Assembly: GCA_035304345.1 (NCBI GenBank) | Contig: DATGQE010000099.1 | Coordinates: 1-64,000, forward strand | Direction: 5' to 3' | Source of the DNA: IDS-8 sp035304345 | GTDB lineage: Bacteria > Pseudomonadota > Gammaproteobacteria > Steroidobacterales > Woeseiaceae | DNA length: 64,000 nt | Part shown: positions 18,099-26,947 of the stretch, piece after piece | Position numbering within the stretch: position 1 is the first letter of the stretch | Layout of the letters: every line of letters begins with the position of its first letter | Notes under the pieces: model-generated | What the model was told of the DNA's origin: nothing | Databases searched by the model: none | The model's input: only the letters and a program-made list of their open reading frames with translations | Made by a program: the position numbers and the translations under genes

Positions 18099-19352
18099 TC
18101 ACGCGAGCGCCGCGAGCAGGCGCTCCACGTCTTCCATGTCGTTGAACACCGAGACGCTCGCGCGGAACCGGTTGCGCCCGACCGAGATGGCGACGTTCGC
18201 CTGCTCGAGGCGCGGTGCGAGGCGCCGCGCGTTCTCCATCCAGCAGGCGACCATCGGCGCCCGGCTTTCCGGCGGCGTGGCCAGTCGATAGCCGAGCCGC
18301 GGCAGCTCGGCTTTCAGCCGGTCCGTGAGCGTCCTCGCGTGCGCGTTGATGTTGTCCACGCCCACGTCGAGGAGATAGCCGAGCGAGTGATCGAGGAGTG
18401 CCAGCACCGTGTGCGCGTACGTGCCCGTCGCAAACATGCCGCGCGCGTCCTCCCGGTAGGCGTAATCCGCGATCGCCTCGCCCGGCTCGTCGAACGGGTA
18501 CACGTGCGTGCTGAAGCGACCGATGCCGTAGTACCCGTGCCGCACGCGGCGGAGCTCGGCGAGGCGGTCGGCGCGCGCGTACAGGAAGCCGAGCCCGAAA
18601 TCGGCCATCAGCCACTTGTAGCTCGAGCAGGCGGCGAAATCGACGCCGCTCGCTTTCACGTCCAGGGGGATGCAGCCGGCGGCGTGGATGATGTCGGCAT
18701 ATACCCGCGCGCCGTGGGCATGGGCGATCTCGCAGACGGCGGCGAGATCGTGCTCGAAGCCGTTCACGGTCGACACGAGCGACAGGGACACGAGCCGCGT
18801 GCCGCGCCGCACGGCGCGCTCGATCGCATCCAGGGGGATGCGACCCTCGTCGTCGTGGCGCAGCCAGGTGACCTCGACACCCGCGCGCTCGAGATCGCCG
18901 TACAGCGGGAAGGAACCGAAGAAATGCAGCGTGTCGGTGACGACGTGCGCGCGTTTTTCGGGCAGCCCGAGCGCCTGCACGACGAGGTGCTCGCCGGCCG
19001 TCGTGCTCGGCACGAACGCGATCTCGGAGGGTTCGGCGTTGATGAGCTTCGCGAAACGCTCGATCACGCGCCCGCTGTCGAGGCGATGGTCCGTGGCCCC
19101 GGGGACCTGCATGCGGCCGGCGAGATAGCGGTCGAGTGCCGCTTTCGCGCCGAGGCTGATCGGGTGGCGGCTACCGGAGTCGAGCCAGGTCACGTCCATG
19201 CGCGCGAAGGAGGCCTTGTCGGGCAGGCGGCGCGGAGCGGCCGGGGGCGCGGCGGGCAGTGCCTCCCCGGCGCCCGCGATCCCGGCCGCGAGCGGCAGCG
19301 CCCCCGCCGCGATCAGCCATTCCCTGCGCGTAATTGCCCTCGTGGTTGCCAT
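18099..19352 (-). CDS. Class V aminotransferase-fold PLP enzyme (isopenicillin-N epimerase-like), Tat-exported
   Basis: A 417-residue fold-type I PLP enzyme. The chosen start gives MATTRAITRREWLIAAG, a twin-arginine signal (TRREWL plus hydrophobic stretch) that predicts export as a folded holoenzyme. Longer in-frame starts to 19505 exist but would bury the Tat motif 50 residues inside. The PLP-binding lysine is in SSYKWLMADFGLGF, and an upstream Asp in ARVYADIIHAAG fits the pyridine-nitrogen contact. Family members are cysteine desulfurases, isopenicillin-N epimerases and amino-acid lyases, so the reaction could be racemisation, desulfuration or C-N cleavage of an amino acid. It resembles the cytoplasmic paralogue at 48711-49793. 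It lies between two receptor/M61 modules and is divergent from an Lrp regulator. Confidence 0.85.
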   Translation of the reverse strand: MATTRAITRREWLIAAGALPLAAGIAGAGEALPAAPPAAPRRLPDKASFARMDVTWLDSGSRHPISLGAKAALDRYLAGRMQVPGATDHRLDSGRVIERFAKLINAEPSEIAFVPSTTAGEHLVVQALGLPEKRAHVVTDTLHFFGSFPLYGDLERAGVEVTWLRHDDEGRIPLDAIERAVRRGTRLVSLSLVSTVNGFEHDLAAVCEIAHAHGARVYADIIHAAGCIPLDVKASGVDFAACSSYKWLMADFGLGFLYARADRLAELRRVRHGYYGIGRFSTHVYPFDEPGEAIADYAYREDARGMFATGTYAHTVLALLDHSLGYLLDVGVDNINAHARTLTDRLKAELPRLGYRLATPPESRAPMVACWMENARRLAPRLEQANVAISVGRNRFRASVSVFNDMEDVERLLAALA

Positions 19353-19742
19353 GGTTGGCTCCGTCGGCCAGGTCAGGAGCCAAGGATAGGCGGCGTGGGC
19401 AGGCAAAAACGACCGCCATGGGCGTGGGTAGTGCATTATCGTTGCGCGACGGGGGTCGATTACCCCGATATGGGGCGAAATCGTGCCGGAGGCCGTTGCT
19501 ACCATTCATGATCCGGCGCGACGCTTGGGTTTGCTCGGCCGGCTGGTGGTCGCCGGCGTGTGGGCGCCGGTTCCCAGCCGCCGAGCCTCCACAGCCGGAC
19601 GATACCGTGGCGACAGGTGCGGGGGACGACGCCGGGCGCGCATAAGTCTGACGCTGCCCGCGGCTACCAGGGGTTTGACGTTGCCGTCGTACGTCGGTTG
19701 ACGCAAAATCGTTGCCGTCTTGGGCGCTAGCAGGAGCAATTG
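19353..19742. other. Divergent regulatory gap between class V PLP enzyme and Lrp regulator
   Basis: This 390-bp gap holds no convincing gene. It contains an AT-rich block TGCATTATCGTTGCGC at 19432-19447 (GATAAT on the minus strand is a reasonable -10 for the PLP enzyme) and a short inverted repeat CCCC-GATAT-GGGG at about 19463-19475. Immediately before the Lrp gene there is a pair of direct repeats: TTGACG at 19675-19680 and 19698-19703, and CGTTGCCGTC at 19679-19688 and 19710-19719. Repeated half-sites at a promoter suit autoregulation by an Lrp-family octamer, but this is inference. Confidence 0.4.
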
Positions 19743-20225
19743 GTGGCCGACGAGCTGTCTCCCATCGACCTCCGGATCCTGGAGCAGATACAAAAAGATG
19801 CGTCCCTGTCGACCGGCCAGCTTGCCGAGCGGGTGGGCCTGTCGCAGTCGCCTTGCTGGCGGCGCCTGCAGCGGCTGAAGAGCGAGGGCTACATCAAGGG
19901 ACAGGTGGCGCTGCTGGACCGGCACCGGTTCGGCTCGAGCCTCATCATCTTCGCCTACCTGAAAATGACGACGCTCACCGAGGAGAAGCGGGCGGAATTC
20001 GTGCGCAAGATCGAGCTCACCCCGGAGATCGTCGAATGTCACACGCTGTTCGGCGACAAGGACATCCTCATCAAGGTGGTGGCGTCGTCGATGGAGTGGT
20101 ACCAGAAATTCATCTTCAACGTGGTGCTCAAGCTCCCGGGCGTGCTCGACATCCAGTCGACGGTCACCTTGTCCGAGATCAAATCAACCACCGCCATTCC
20201 GCTGCGGACGTCCAAGGTCTTCTGA
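19743..20225 (+). CDS. Lrp/AsnC-family transcriptional regulator
   Basis: A 160-residue protein with the standard Lrp architecture: an N-terminal helix-turn-helix (DLRILEQIQKDASLS, then LAERVGLSQSPCWRRLQRL, the conserved Lrp recognition helix), a linker, and a RAM/ACT-like effector domain ending in TVTLSEIKSTTAIPL. Lrp-type proteins sense amino acids and often control amino-acid catabolism, transport or peptidase genes. The GTG at 19743 is preferred because AGGAG at 19732-19736 lies six bases upstream; a TTG at 19740 is an alternative. Divergent from the exported PLP enzyme and next to two receptor-peptidase modules, it is the best candidate sensor for the peptide region. Confidence 0.93.
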   Translation: MADELSPIDLRILEQIQKDASLSTGQLAERVGLSQSPCWRRLQRLKSEGYIKGQVALLDRHRFGSSLIIFAYLKMTTLTEEKRAEFVRKIELTPEIVECHTLFGDKDILIKVVASSMEWYQKFIFNVVLKLPGVLDIQSTVTLSEIKSTTAIPLRTSKVF

Positions 20226-20294
20226 CCTACGGGCGCGGCGCGCCGGACCGGCGACGCGATCAGCGGCTGCTGCGCGCCGCGCCGACCGGGCGGA

Positions 20295-21833
20295 TCACCA
20301 GCGACGGCATTCCTCGTCGGCCACGCTCTCGACGCGCACCCATTCGTACCCCTCGGTGCCGTCGTCATAGGTCGCCGGCTGCCGTTCGAAGCAGGGGCCG
20401 AATGCCTCGGAAGGCGGCACGACCAGCGCGCCGTCGACGATGCCTTCCGTGAACGCGGTCCTTTCCGACTCGCCGGCCGCCGCCGCGAGCGCGTCGAGCA
20501 GGATCTCGCGCGTGAGCGCCTCGCCGTTACGCCGCGCCTCGAACAGGGGCAGGATCACGTCGTCGAGCGTGCGCCGGCCGCCGGATGCGGCACGGATCCG
20601 CGCGTCCGCCGCGGCGAAGTACAGGCTGCCGCGCGTGTAGGCGATGTTCTGCGCGCTGCCCGCGCCGATACCGGTGCTGAAACCGAGGCGAAAGAGCTCA
20701 TCGGCCGAGGCGCTCCGGTACGGGCTCGAGTAGTAGTTGCGTGCACTCGAGTTGATGCTGTCGAGGTAATCGTCCACCGGTGCGAGCCCGGAACGCAGGA
20801 GGAGCAGGCGCGTGTAGTGCACGTTCAGCCCTTCGGCGAACCACGCGGCCCCGCCCGGCGGCTCGCCGGCCAGCCCGCCGACGAACAGGTGACCCATCTC
20901 GTGGAACAGCGTGCCGCGCGGTGCCTGCGCGCCCGGCTCCGGGTCGCCTTCGGGGACACCCACCATGAAGGAGTTGCCGAGTGCCGTGCCGCCGAGACCC
21001 TGTTCCGCCGGGACCGCGCGCACGAAGACCCGGTAGGCCGGCGTCGTGTCGTCCCGGAAGAAGCGCCGCAGGTAAGCGTAGGCTTCCGCGGTCCAGGCCA
21101 TCTCGGCGGGCGCGTCGAATCGCGTCCGGCCGAGCCAGTACGCGTGAAAGGAGGAATTCGTGTCCTCCGCCGCAAAGCGCCCGAGCGGGCCTGCCATGTA
21201 GTAAGCCTGTACCAGCCGGTCGCCCGGACCCTCGAGCTCGAGCGCGCCCTCGCCGTGGGTACTGGCGGCGAACGCGCCCGGTGCGAGGTCATCGAGGTCC
21301 CAGCGGACGCGCCAGCTCGCGTCGAGCCCCTGCGGGAGCACGAACAGCGCCATGCCGCCGCTGCTGACGCCGCCGCCGTGGGCGTAGAAATCGAACTGCG
21401 GCCCCCGCAGCGGTTGTGCAGCCGGGGTGACCCGGTACGACACCGTGACCGGCGCGACCACCGGCCGCTCCGCGCGCCAGTGGCGGTAGTAGGGAAAACC
21501 GCCGGGATCGGCCGGGTCGTCTGCGATGCCGAGCGGCACGCGGCCGTCGGCGTCCTGCACGACGAGCTCGTGGACGGCGTCGGCCATGCCGGTCCGGCCG
21601 GCGTACACGATCGGCGCCTTCAGGTGGAATGCGTCCGCTGCCCCGCCAAGCTCACCGCGGTAGACCGACGACACCTCGATCGCGGTGACCTGCTCGCCCT
21701 GCCCGCGCACGGGGTGCAGCGAGATCTCCGCCTCGGGCTTTGCCGCCGCGGCGCCGGATTCGGCCGCTGCGGCGGGCGCGACCTGGGCGAGGGCGAGGCA
21801 ACAGCCGAGCGCCGCGACGATTCGCGCACGCAT
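20295..21833 (-). CDS. M61-family metallopeptidase, secreted (module 2)
   Basis: A 512-residue exported peptidase, the third M61 paralogue. The start MRARIVAALGCCLALAQ gives a proper signal peptide and begins 4 bp after the upstream receptor's stop codon, so the two genes form an operon. The zinc motif is HEMGH (His311, Glu312, His315) with Glu334 in WFAEGL. It lacks a PDZ domain and is most like the 518-residue paralogue, sharing the blocks GGFPYYRHWRA, APIVYA and AFGPCFER. The conserved C-terminal cysteine pair (GPCF and EEC) is present. Likely a periplasmic aminopeptidase working on peptides delivered by the adjoining receptor. Confidence 0.88.
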   Translation of the reverse strand: MRARIVAALGCCLALAQVAPAAAAESGAAAAKPEAEISLHPVRGQGEQVTAIEVSSVYRGELGGAADAFHLKAPIVYAGRTGMADAVHELVVQDADGRVPLGIADDPADPGGFPYYRHWRAERPVVAPVTVSYRVTPAAQPLRGPQFDFYAHGGGVSSGGMALFVLPQGLDASWRVRWDLDDLAPGAFAASTHGEGALELEGPGDRLVQAYYMAGPLGRFAAEDTNSSFHAYWLGRTRFDAPAEMAWTAEAYAYLRRFFRDDTTPAYRVFVRAVPAEQGLGGTALGNSFMVGVPEGDPEPGAQAPRGTLFHEMGHLFVGGLAGEPPGGAAWFAEGLNVHYTRLLLLRSGLAPVDDYLDSINSSARNYYSSPYRSASADELFRLGFSTGIGAGSAQNIAYTRGSLYFAAADARIRAASGGRRTLDDVILPLFEARRNGEALTREILLDALAAAAGESERTAFTEGIVDGALVVPPSEAFGPCFERQPATYDDGTEGYEWVRVESVADEECRRW

Positions 21834-21837
21834 CCGG

Positions 21838-24800
21838 CTAGAAACGCATGTCCGCGCCGACGAAGAACCTCCGGCCCAGCACGTCGCCGTGCGTGAACGT
21901 GGGGAACGAAGGCATCCGGTCGGTGAGGTTCGTGACGCCCGCGCGTACCGCGAGGGATTCGTTGACGTCGTAGCGGCCCGAGATCGAGTGCGTGACGTTC
22001 GAGGCAATCACCGGGTTGAGGCTGTTCTCGATCTTGGCGTTCTCGTTCGCCTTCACGCTGTCGATGTAATAGAGCTGGTAGCTCAGGCGCAAGGGCCCCC
22101 GGTTCCAGGCCGCGTCGAAGCGCCCGACCCAGTCCGGGTCCGCCAGCGTGCCGTCGGTGCGGCTCAAGTCGAAGCCGGTCACCGAGGTTTCGTGCAGCGC
22201 CTTGTGCGTGGCCTGGGCCGAGAGGAACAGCCGGCCGGGATCCCCGCGGCGCACGACCGCATCCAGGGGGAATTCCCACGAGAGGGCGTAGATCTCGCCC
22301 TTGAACCGTATGGAGCCGGCGTTCACGAACGTCGTGCGGCCGGTGACGATGGAGCCCGAGTTGATGTCGGTCGGCTCGGTGTCCTCGCGGGTGAAGGCGT
22401 TGCAGAACTCCGGCGGTTGCGGCGACGAGTCGTAACAGACCGCCGCAAAATCGGCCGTGGTGAACGGCGAGAGGCCGTCGGTCAGGTCGATCTCGATGCG
22501 GTCGACCGACAGCGTGAGGCCCGGGACCCAGCGGGGCTCGAGCACGAAACCGAAGGTCCAGGTATCGGACACCTCGTTCTCGAGATCCGGGTTGCCCCCG
22601 CTGGTGATGAGCGCCGAGGTGAAGTTGCTGCTTTCGTTCTGGTAGACGTCCAGCGGCGCCCGGTCGGGGTGCTGCGCCCACTCGGCTTCGCAGTTCGCCC
22701 GCCGCACGTCCGGCGCCGGGCCGCGGTTGATCTCGCGGGAATCGCAGGGATCGACGCCGCTGATGTTCGTCAGGGCGACGTTCGTCGGCTGGAAGATCTG
22801 GGTCAGCGTCGGCGCGCGGAAGTTGCGGCTGCGGGTGGCGCGCAGCGTCAGGTCTTCCGACAGCGCCCAGCGCAGGTTCCCGGCCCACACGTTCTCGGTG
22901 CCGGCGATGGAATTGTCGACGTAGCGGTACGAGCCGGAGAGCTCGACGATGTCGGCGAACGGAACGTCGCCGACGACCGGCACCAAGAGCTCGGCCGCAA
23001 ATTCGTCGGTGTAGTAGCTGCCCGAGGTCGGGACCTGCATCGTGCCCGTCCCGACGATGCCCTGCTGGTTGGCGAGCGACGGGATGAACTCGGCGTACTC
23101 GTCGCGATGCTCGTAGGAGAGCACGGTCTTCACCGTGCCCGCCGGCAGCGCGAACAGGTCCGTGCCGACGGTCGCGAGGATGTCGACCTGGCGGTTGTGG
23201 TAGTCCTGGCCGGTCGGCACGAGGACGTAGCTGCGCGCCGCCGGGCTCGATTGCCCGACCCCGAACGGGTTGAACGCCACGCAGTCGGGATCGTCGTTGT
23301 CCGGGTCGGCATCCATGTTGACGCGGCACGCGGCGCCGCCGGCACCGTCGCCGACCGCATCGACCGCCCGGAAGAACCGCGCCGTGTGCACGCCCAGCCG
23401 GTTCACGTCGCCGTCGACTTCGGCATAGCTGCCGGAGAGCGACCAGTAGTAGCTGCGCTCGCCGAAGTCGAAGTCGCCTTCCAGGCCCACGAGTCCGCGC
23501 CAGGTAGTCGTGATGTTCTCCTCGGCGTTGTCGGGAAACAGGTCGCGGTAGAAATGCTTCGACAGGAACAGCGGCGTGCCGGTGGCGAACGACGGACGCG
23601 CCGCGGTGAGCGAGTCGATCACGGACTGCGACAGGAACGGGTTGTCGTTGTAAATGCGGATCGCCTCGGATCCCGAACCCACCGGGCTCAGGACGGTGCG
23701 TGCGGCACCCTGCGGAAACGCCTCGCCCACCGTGCGCGCGTACAGGAGCTCGACGTTGAGGCGCAGGTCGTCCGTGAGGTCGTAGTGACCGATCACGTTC
23801 GTCGCAAACCGCTCGACGCCCGTCCGCAACCCGGTGAGCTCTTCGTAGCCGGTGCCGTCGCCACCGTCTGCGAACGGTATCGAGATCGTCCGGCCGGGAT
23901 CGTAGGGAATGATGCTCTGCCCGTCGGGCGAGAACTGGATGGGCGAGCCGTCGAGCATCGTGAAACAGGGGCCGATGGGAGGCGGTTGCACCCCCGGCAC
24001 GGTCAGCGCGCAGGGCGGGATCGTGTCCGCGCCGAAAATCACGCCGTTCTCGTTGAAAGCCTGGAACGTCCGATCGTAGAGGCGCAGCCGGTCCGGGATG
24101 CCGTCGTTCGGCCCCGTGTCGGCCGGATTGGGCTCGGAATGCAGCGTGATGCGCTCCACCCACTCGCGGCGATCGGTGTAGAACAGCGAAGGCGTTTCGC
24201 TCCACTCGCCGCTGATGGCGACGTTGCCGCGGCCGCCGCCGAAGTTGAAGCCGGCGGCCGCGCGGACGAGCGGCTGCAGGTAGTCACCCTCGTCGCTGTC
24301 GCCCACCTGCATGTCGATCGCAAAACCCTCGAAATCGTCTTTCAGCACGTAGTTGACGACGCCGGAAATGGCATCCGAGCCGTACACGGCGGCACCGCCC
24401 GCCTGCACGATTTCGATGCGGTCGAGCAGCATCATGGGAATGACGTTCGTGTCCACGCGCGGCTCCTCGAGACCGCTCGAGGACGTGACGAAGCGCCGGC
24501 CGTTGACGAGCGTCAGGGTGCGGCCTGAACCGATGCCGAAGAGATCCGGGAACTGCTGCCCGGCGCCGCTCGAGGCGCCACTCCCGTCGGCCTGGTTGAG
24601 CTGCGGCGTGAGGGACGGTACCTGGTTCAAGGCCTCGGCGGCGCTGATGTAGCCCCGGTCTTCGAAATCGACGAGGCCGATGTCCGTGATGGGCGCCGCG
24701 GTATCGGCGGTGGAGCGCCGGATGCGCGATCCGGTCACCACGATCGTGTCCTCGGACGCCTGGGCCTCGTCCTGGGCGCTCGCGCTCGGTACGAAGGCCG

Positions 24801-24864
24801 GTCCGCACGCAGCCGCGATCGCCGCGGCGGCCACGAGCCCCCGGCTTTTTCTGTGCTGGTTCAT
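21838..24864 (-). CDS. TonB-dependent outer-membrane receptor (peptide-locus module 2)
   Basis: A 1008-residue receptor, paralogue of the one at 14825-17887. The signal peptide ends near SASAQ, followed by EDTIVVTGSRIRR, the plug motifs SAAEALNQVPSL, GRTLTLVNGRRFV and AVYGSDAISGVVNYVLKDDF, and a long beta-barrel with C-terminal GADMRF. Conservation with receptor 1 extends into the barrel, for example LSRNFRAPTL-like (SRNFRAPTL) and TSGGNPDL/TTGGNPDL blocks, which argues for recent duplication and related ligands. It heads a two-gene operon with the M61 peptidase. Aromatic C-terminal residue and size fit the family. Confidence 0.93.
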   Translation of the reverse strand: MNQHRKSRGLVAAAAIAAACGPAFVPSASAQDEAQASEDTIVVTGSRIRRSTADTAAPITDIGLVDFEDRGYISAAEALNQVPSLTPQLNQADGSGASSGAGQQFPDLFGIGSGRTLTLVNGRRFVTSSSGLEEPRVDTNVIPMMLLDRIEIVQAGGAAVYGSDAISGVVNYVLKDDFEGFAIDMQVGDSDEGDYLQPLVRAAAGFNFGGGRGNVAISGEWSETPSLFYTDRREWVERITLHSEPNPADTGPNDGIPDRLRLYDRTFQAFNENGVIFGADTIPPCALTVPGVQPPPIGPCFTMLDGSPIQFSPDGQSIIPYDPGRTISIPFADGGDGTGYEELTGLRTGVERFATNVIGHYDLTDDLRLNVELLYARTVGEAFPQGAARTVLSPVGSGSEAIRIYNDNPFLSQSVIDSLTAARPSFATGTPLFLSKHFYRDLFPDNAEENITTTWRGLVGLEGDFDFGERSYYWSLSGSYAEVDGDVNRLGVHTARFFRAVDAVGDGAGGAACRVNMDADPDNDDPDCVAFNPFGVGQSSPAARSYVLVPTGQDYHNRQVDILATVGTDLFALPAGTVKTVLSYEHRDEYAEFIPSLANQQGIVGTGTMQVPTSGSYYTDEFAAELLVPVVGDVPFADIVELSGSYRYVDNSIAGTENVWAGNLRWALSEDLTLRATRSRNFRAPTLTQIFQPTNVALTNISGVDPCDSREINRGPAPDVRRANCEAEWAQHPDRAPLDVYQNESSNFTSALITSGGNPDLENEVSDTWTFGFVLEPRWVPGLTLSVDRIEIDLTDGLSPFTTADFAAVCYDSSPQPPEFCNAFTREDTEPTDINSGSIVTGRTTFVNAGSIRFKGEIYALSWEFPLDAVVRRGDPGRLFLSAQATHKALHETSVTGFDLSRTDGTLADPDWVGRFDAAWNRGPLRLSYQLYYIDSVKANENAKIENSLNPVIASNVTHSISGRYDVNESLAVRAGVTNLTDRMPSFPTFTHGDVLGRRFFVGADMRF

Positions 24865-24950
24865 GATGTGCTATCCCCCCGCATGGGCATTCCCGCGGGG
24901 TGCACGCGGCACCTCGTGCGGCGCCGGCCCGCGGGCGTCGTCGACAAACT

Positions 24951-24984
24951 AGCGTAGCGTCCGCGCGTGGATTTTTTAGTCGAT
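24951..24984 (-). promoter_or_regulatory. Promoter of TonB receptor 2, conserved with receptor 1
   Basis: On the minus strand the element ATCGACTAAAAAATCC (24984-24969) is followed 12 nt later by TACGCT (24956-24951), 87 bp from the ATG at 24864. Both element and distance match the promoter of receptor 1 at 17974-18007. The remainder of the gap to 25069 contains an A/T-rich block near 25012-25022 and nothing else recognisable. Confidence 0.5.
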
Positions 24985-25069
24985 TGCGACTGCCGCCGGC
25001 CCGCGAGAGGCGGTTTTTATTCGTCAACGATCGCGCGCGCGAATTGATCCGTGCGCCGCGGCGGCGCGC

Positions 25070-26566
25070 TCAGTCGCCGGTCCCGCCCGCCATGAACTCG
25101 CGCAACGCCTGCGACAGGATCGCCTTGTTGTCGTCCCCCTGGAATACCGAGTGCGGACCGGCGAGCAGGATCTCCTGCACGCGCTCCTGCGGCAGGCCCG
25201 CCTGCTCCACGGCGAGGCGGGCGGCGTACGCCGGCGTCGACAGGTCGTAGTACCCGTTGGTCCAGACGAGGCGCAGCCCGGGATCGTCCTGCATCGCCCG
25301 GGCGATCATCGGCATGATCGGGGGACTGCCTTCGTGATCCCACGCCTGGTTGGCATCGAAATTGACGCCGCGGTACTGCGGCACGGCCGTCTCGAAGGCG
25401 AGGTCTTCGGTCAGGTAGCGCTCGAGCGCCGTCGGCGGGCGGTCGGTAAGCGGCGGCTGGTTCGGCTCGTCGATGCCGATCAGTCCGGAGCCGTCGATCT
25501 TGAGCCCGCCGGGCCCGAACATCGTGGGATCGCCGGCCGCGCCGCGGGTCGCGCCTTCCAGGGGCGCGCTGACCCGCGTGTCGAGCTGGCCGGTGCGCAG
25601 CCCGCGATCGGCGATCAGCGTGAACATGAAGTCGTCCTTCGCGAGCCTGAGGTTCTTGTCGGCGATGAAGTCGGCCGGGATGCCGATCAGCGCCGCCATC
25701 GCCCGCGCAACCCGGCGTTTCTCGTCCTCCGGCAACGCGTCGCCCTGCGCGAGCGCCGCGCGCAAGGTGCTGCCGGCGAAGTCGGCCGCGTCCTCGAACA
25801 CTTCCGCGACCGTGCGGTCCCGCGGGATCTTTTCCCAGTACCACGCGGTCGCCGCCATGCTCGGGAAGTCGCCGATGACGCGCTCGTCGGGGTCGTTGCC
25901 GGTGTGGCCGACCATGGCGACCTGCACGACGCCGTCGATGCGGAGCTCGTGCTGGTGGTTTGCGAGCAGGTAGGCGTTGCGCACCGTGCCGTAGCTTTCG
26001 CCGATGAGGTAGCGCGGCGAGGCCTCGCGCCCGTTGTCCCGCAACCAGCGGGCGATCACGGTGGCGACCGACTTCGCGTCGCCGGTGCGGCTCCAGTACT
26101 GCTTGCCCGCCTCGGTGGTGAAATTGCGGCTGAATCCCGCGCCGACCGGGTCGATGAACACGAGATCGACCGCGTCCAGCAGGCTGTACGGATTGGGACG
26201 GATCGTATCGCCCTCGCGGATGCGGGGGCCGATGCCGTCCATGTGCAGCGGCGACGATGACGCGCCGGGACCGCCGTTGAACACGAAGGCGACGGGCCGC
26301 TGCGCCGGGTCGGGCACGCCGTCCCGGACATAGGCAATCGTGACCAGGTGGGCGTTCGGGATGCCGTCCGGCCCTGACAGGAAGTTCTCGCGGACCGTGG
26401 CGGTGTAATGCACCGTCTCGCCGTTGAACTCGCCGCTGTGGCGAGTGACCGACACGACCGGCTCGCGCGTGCGGGCCGGCTCGCCCGCCGTGCTCCCGGC
26501 CGGCGTGGCCCAGGCGACCGCCGCAAGCATCAGCAGCAGCGCTGGCGTCAGGCGTCTCATCGGCAT
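25070..26566 (-). CDS. S10-family serine carboxypeptidase-like peptidase, secreted (paralogue 1)
   Basis: A 498-residue exported alpha/beta hydrolase of the S10 carboxypeptidase type. A signal peptide covers residues about 3-25. The oxyanion-hole loop is FNGGPGASSS, the nucleophile is Ser191 in GESYGT, the catalytic Asp is in TNGYYDLSTP and the His in AGPHSVFQG. S10 enzymes remove C-terminal residues, normally at acidic pH. The ATG at 26566 or the second ATG at 26560 can start translation; GAGGGG lies at a better distance from the second. It is divergent from the three-paralogue operon starting at 27495. It differs from its paralogues in lacking the GGHM-type histidine block. Confidence 0.88.
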   Translation of the reverse strand: MPMRRLTPALLLMLAAVAWATPAGSTAGEPARTREPVVSVTRHSGEFNGETVHYTATVRENFLSGPDGIPNAHLVTIAYVRDGVPDPAQRPVAFVFNGGPGASSSPLHMDGIGPRIREGDTIRPNPYSLLDAVDLVFIDPVGAGFSRNFTTEAGKQYWSRTGDAKSVATVIARWLRDNGREASPRYLIGESYGTVRNAYLLANHQHELRIDGVVQVAMVGHTGNDPDERVIGDFPSMAATAWYWEKIPRDRTVAEVFEDAADFAGSTLRAALAQGDALPEDEKRRVARAMAALIGIPADFIADKNLRLAKDDFMFTLIADRGLRTGQLDTRVSAPLEGATRGAAGDPTMFGPGGLKIDGSGLIGIDEPNQPPLTDRPPTALERYLTEDLAFETAVPQYRGVNFDANQAWDHEGSPPIMPMIARAMQDDPGLRLVWTNGYYDLSTPAYAARLAVEQAGLPQERVQEILLAGPHSVFQGDDNKAILSQALREFMAGGTGD

Positions 26567-26947
26567 CCCCTCGTGTTCCCCGCGTGCTCCCGCGGCGCGC
26601 GACACATGCGCACCGGGAGCCCGCATTGCGCGTCGCGCCGCGGACGCGCGGCCGGCATGTCGCCTGCGACGCGCTGCGCGCGTGCGGGCAGCTCCCAAGC
26701 CTCCTGTTGCGCGTTTGCAATCACGTCGACGTCCCTCGGAAGAATTGTCCGTGCTTGACGCTCGCGTACGGGCCGCCTCGAGCGGCCGATGCTGGCGTCG
26801 GGGGCCAGACTATAGCGGCAGCGCCGCGGCGCGGCCACGACGGTGAGCTCCCCGAACGGCGCCCCGCCTGCGTGGGTGCGCAGTGGAACCGCCCGGTAGA
26901 ATGACCCGGAGCCCACACAATCGTACGAACACGGAGGAAATCGCCGC
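26567..26947. other. Divergent gap between S10 gene and small secreted protein gene
   Basis: No gene is supported in this 381-bp stretch. A TATAGT hexamer on the minus strand (plus-strand ACTATA at 26811-26816) and a TAGAAT hexamer on the plus strand (26897-26902) are the best -10 candidates for the two flanking genes, but no convincing -35 partners were seen. A strong ribosome-binding site (GGAGGAAA) precedes the small gene. Confidence 0.3.
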
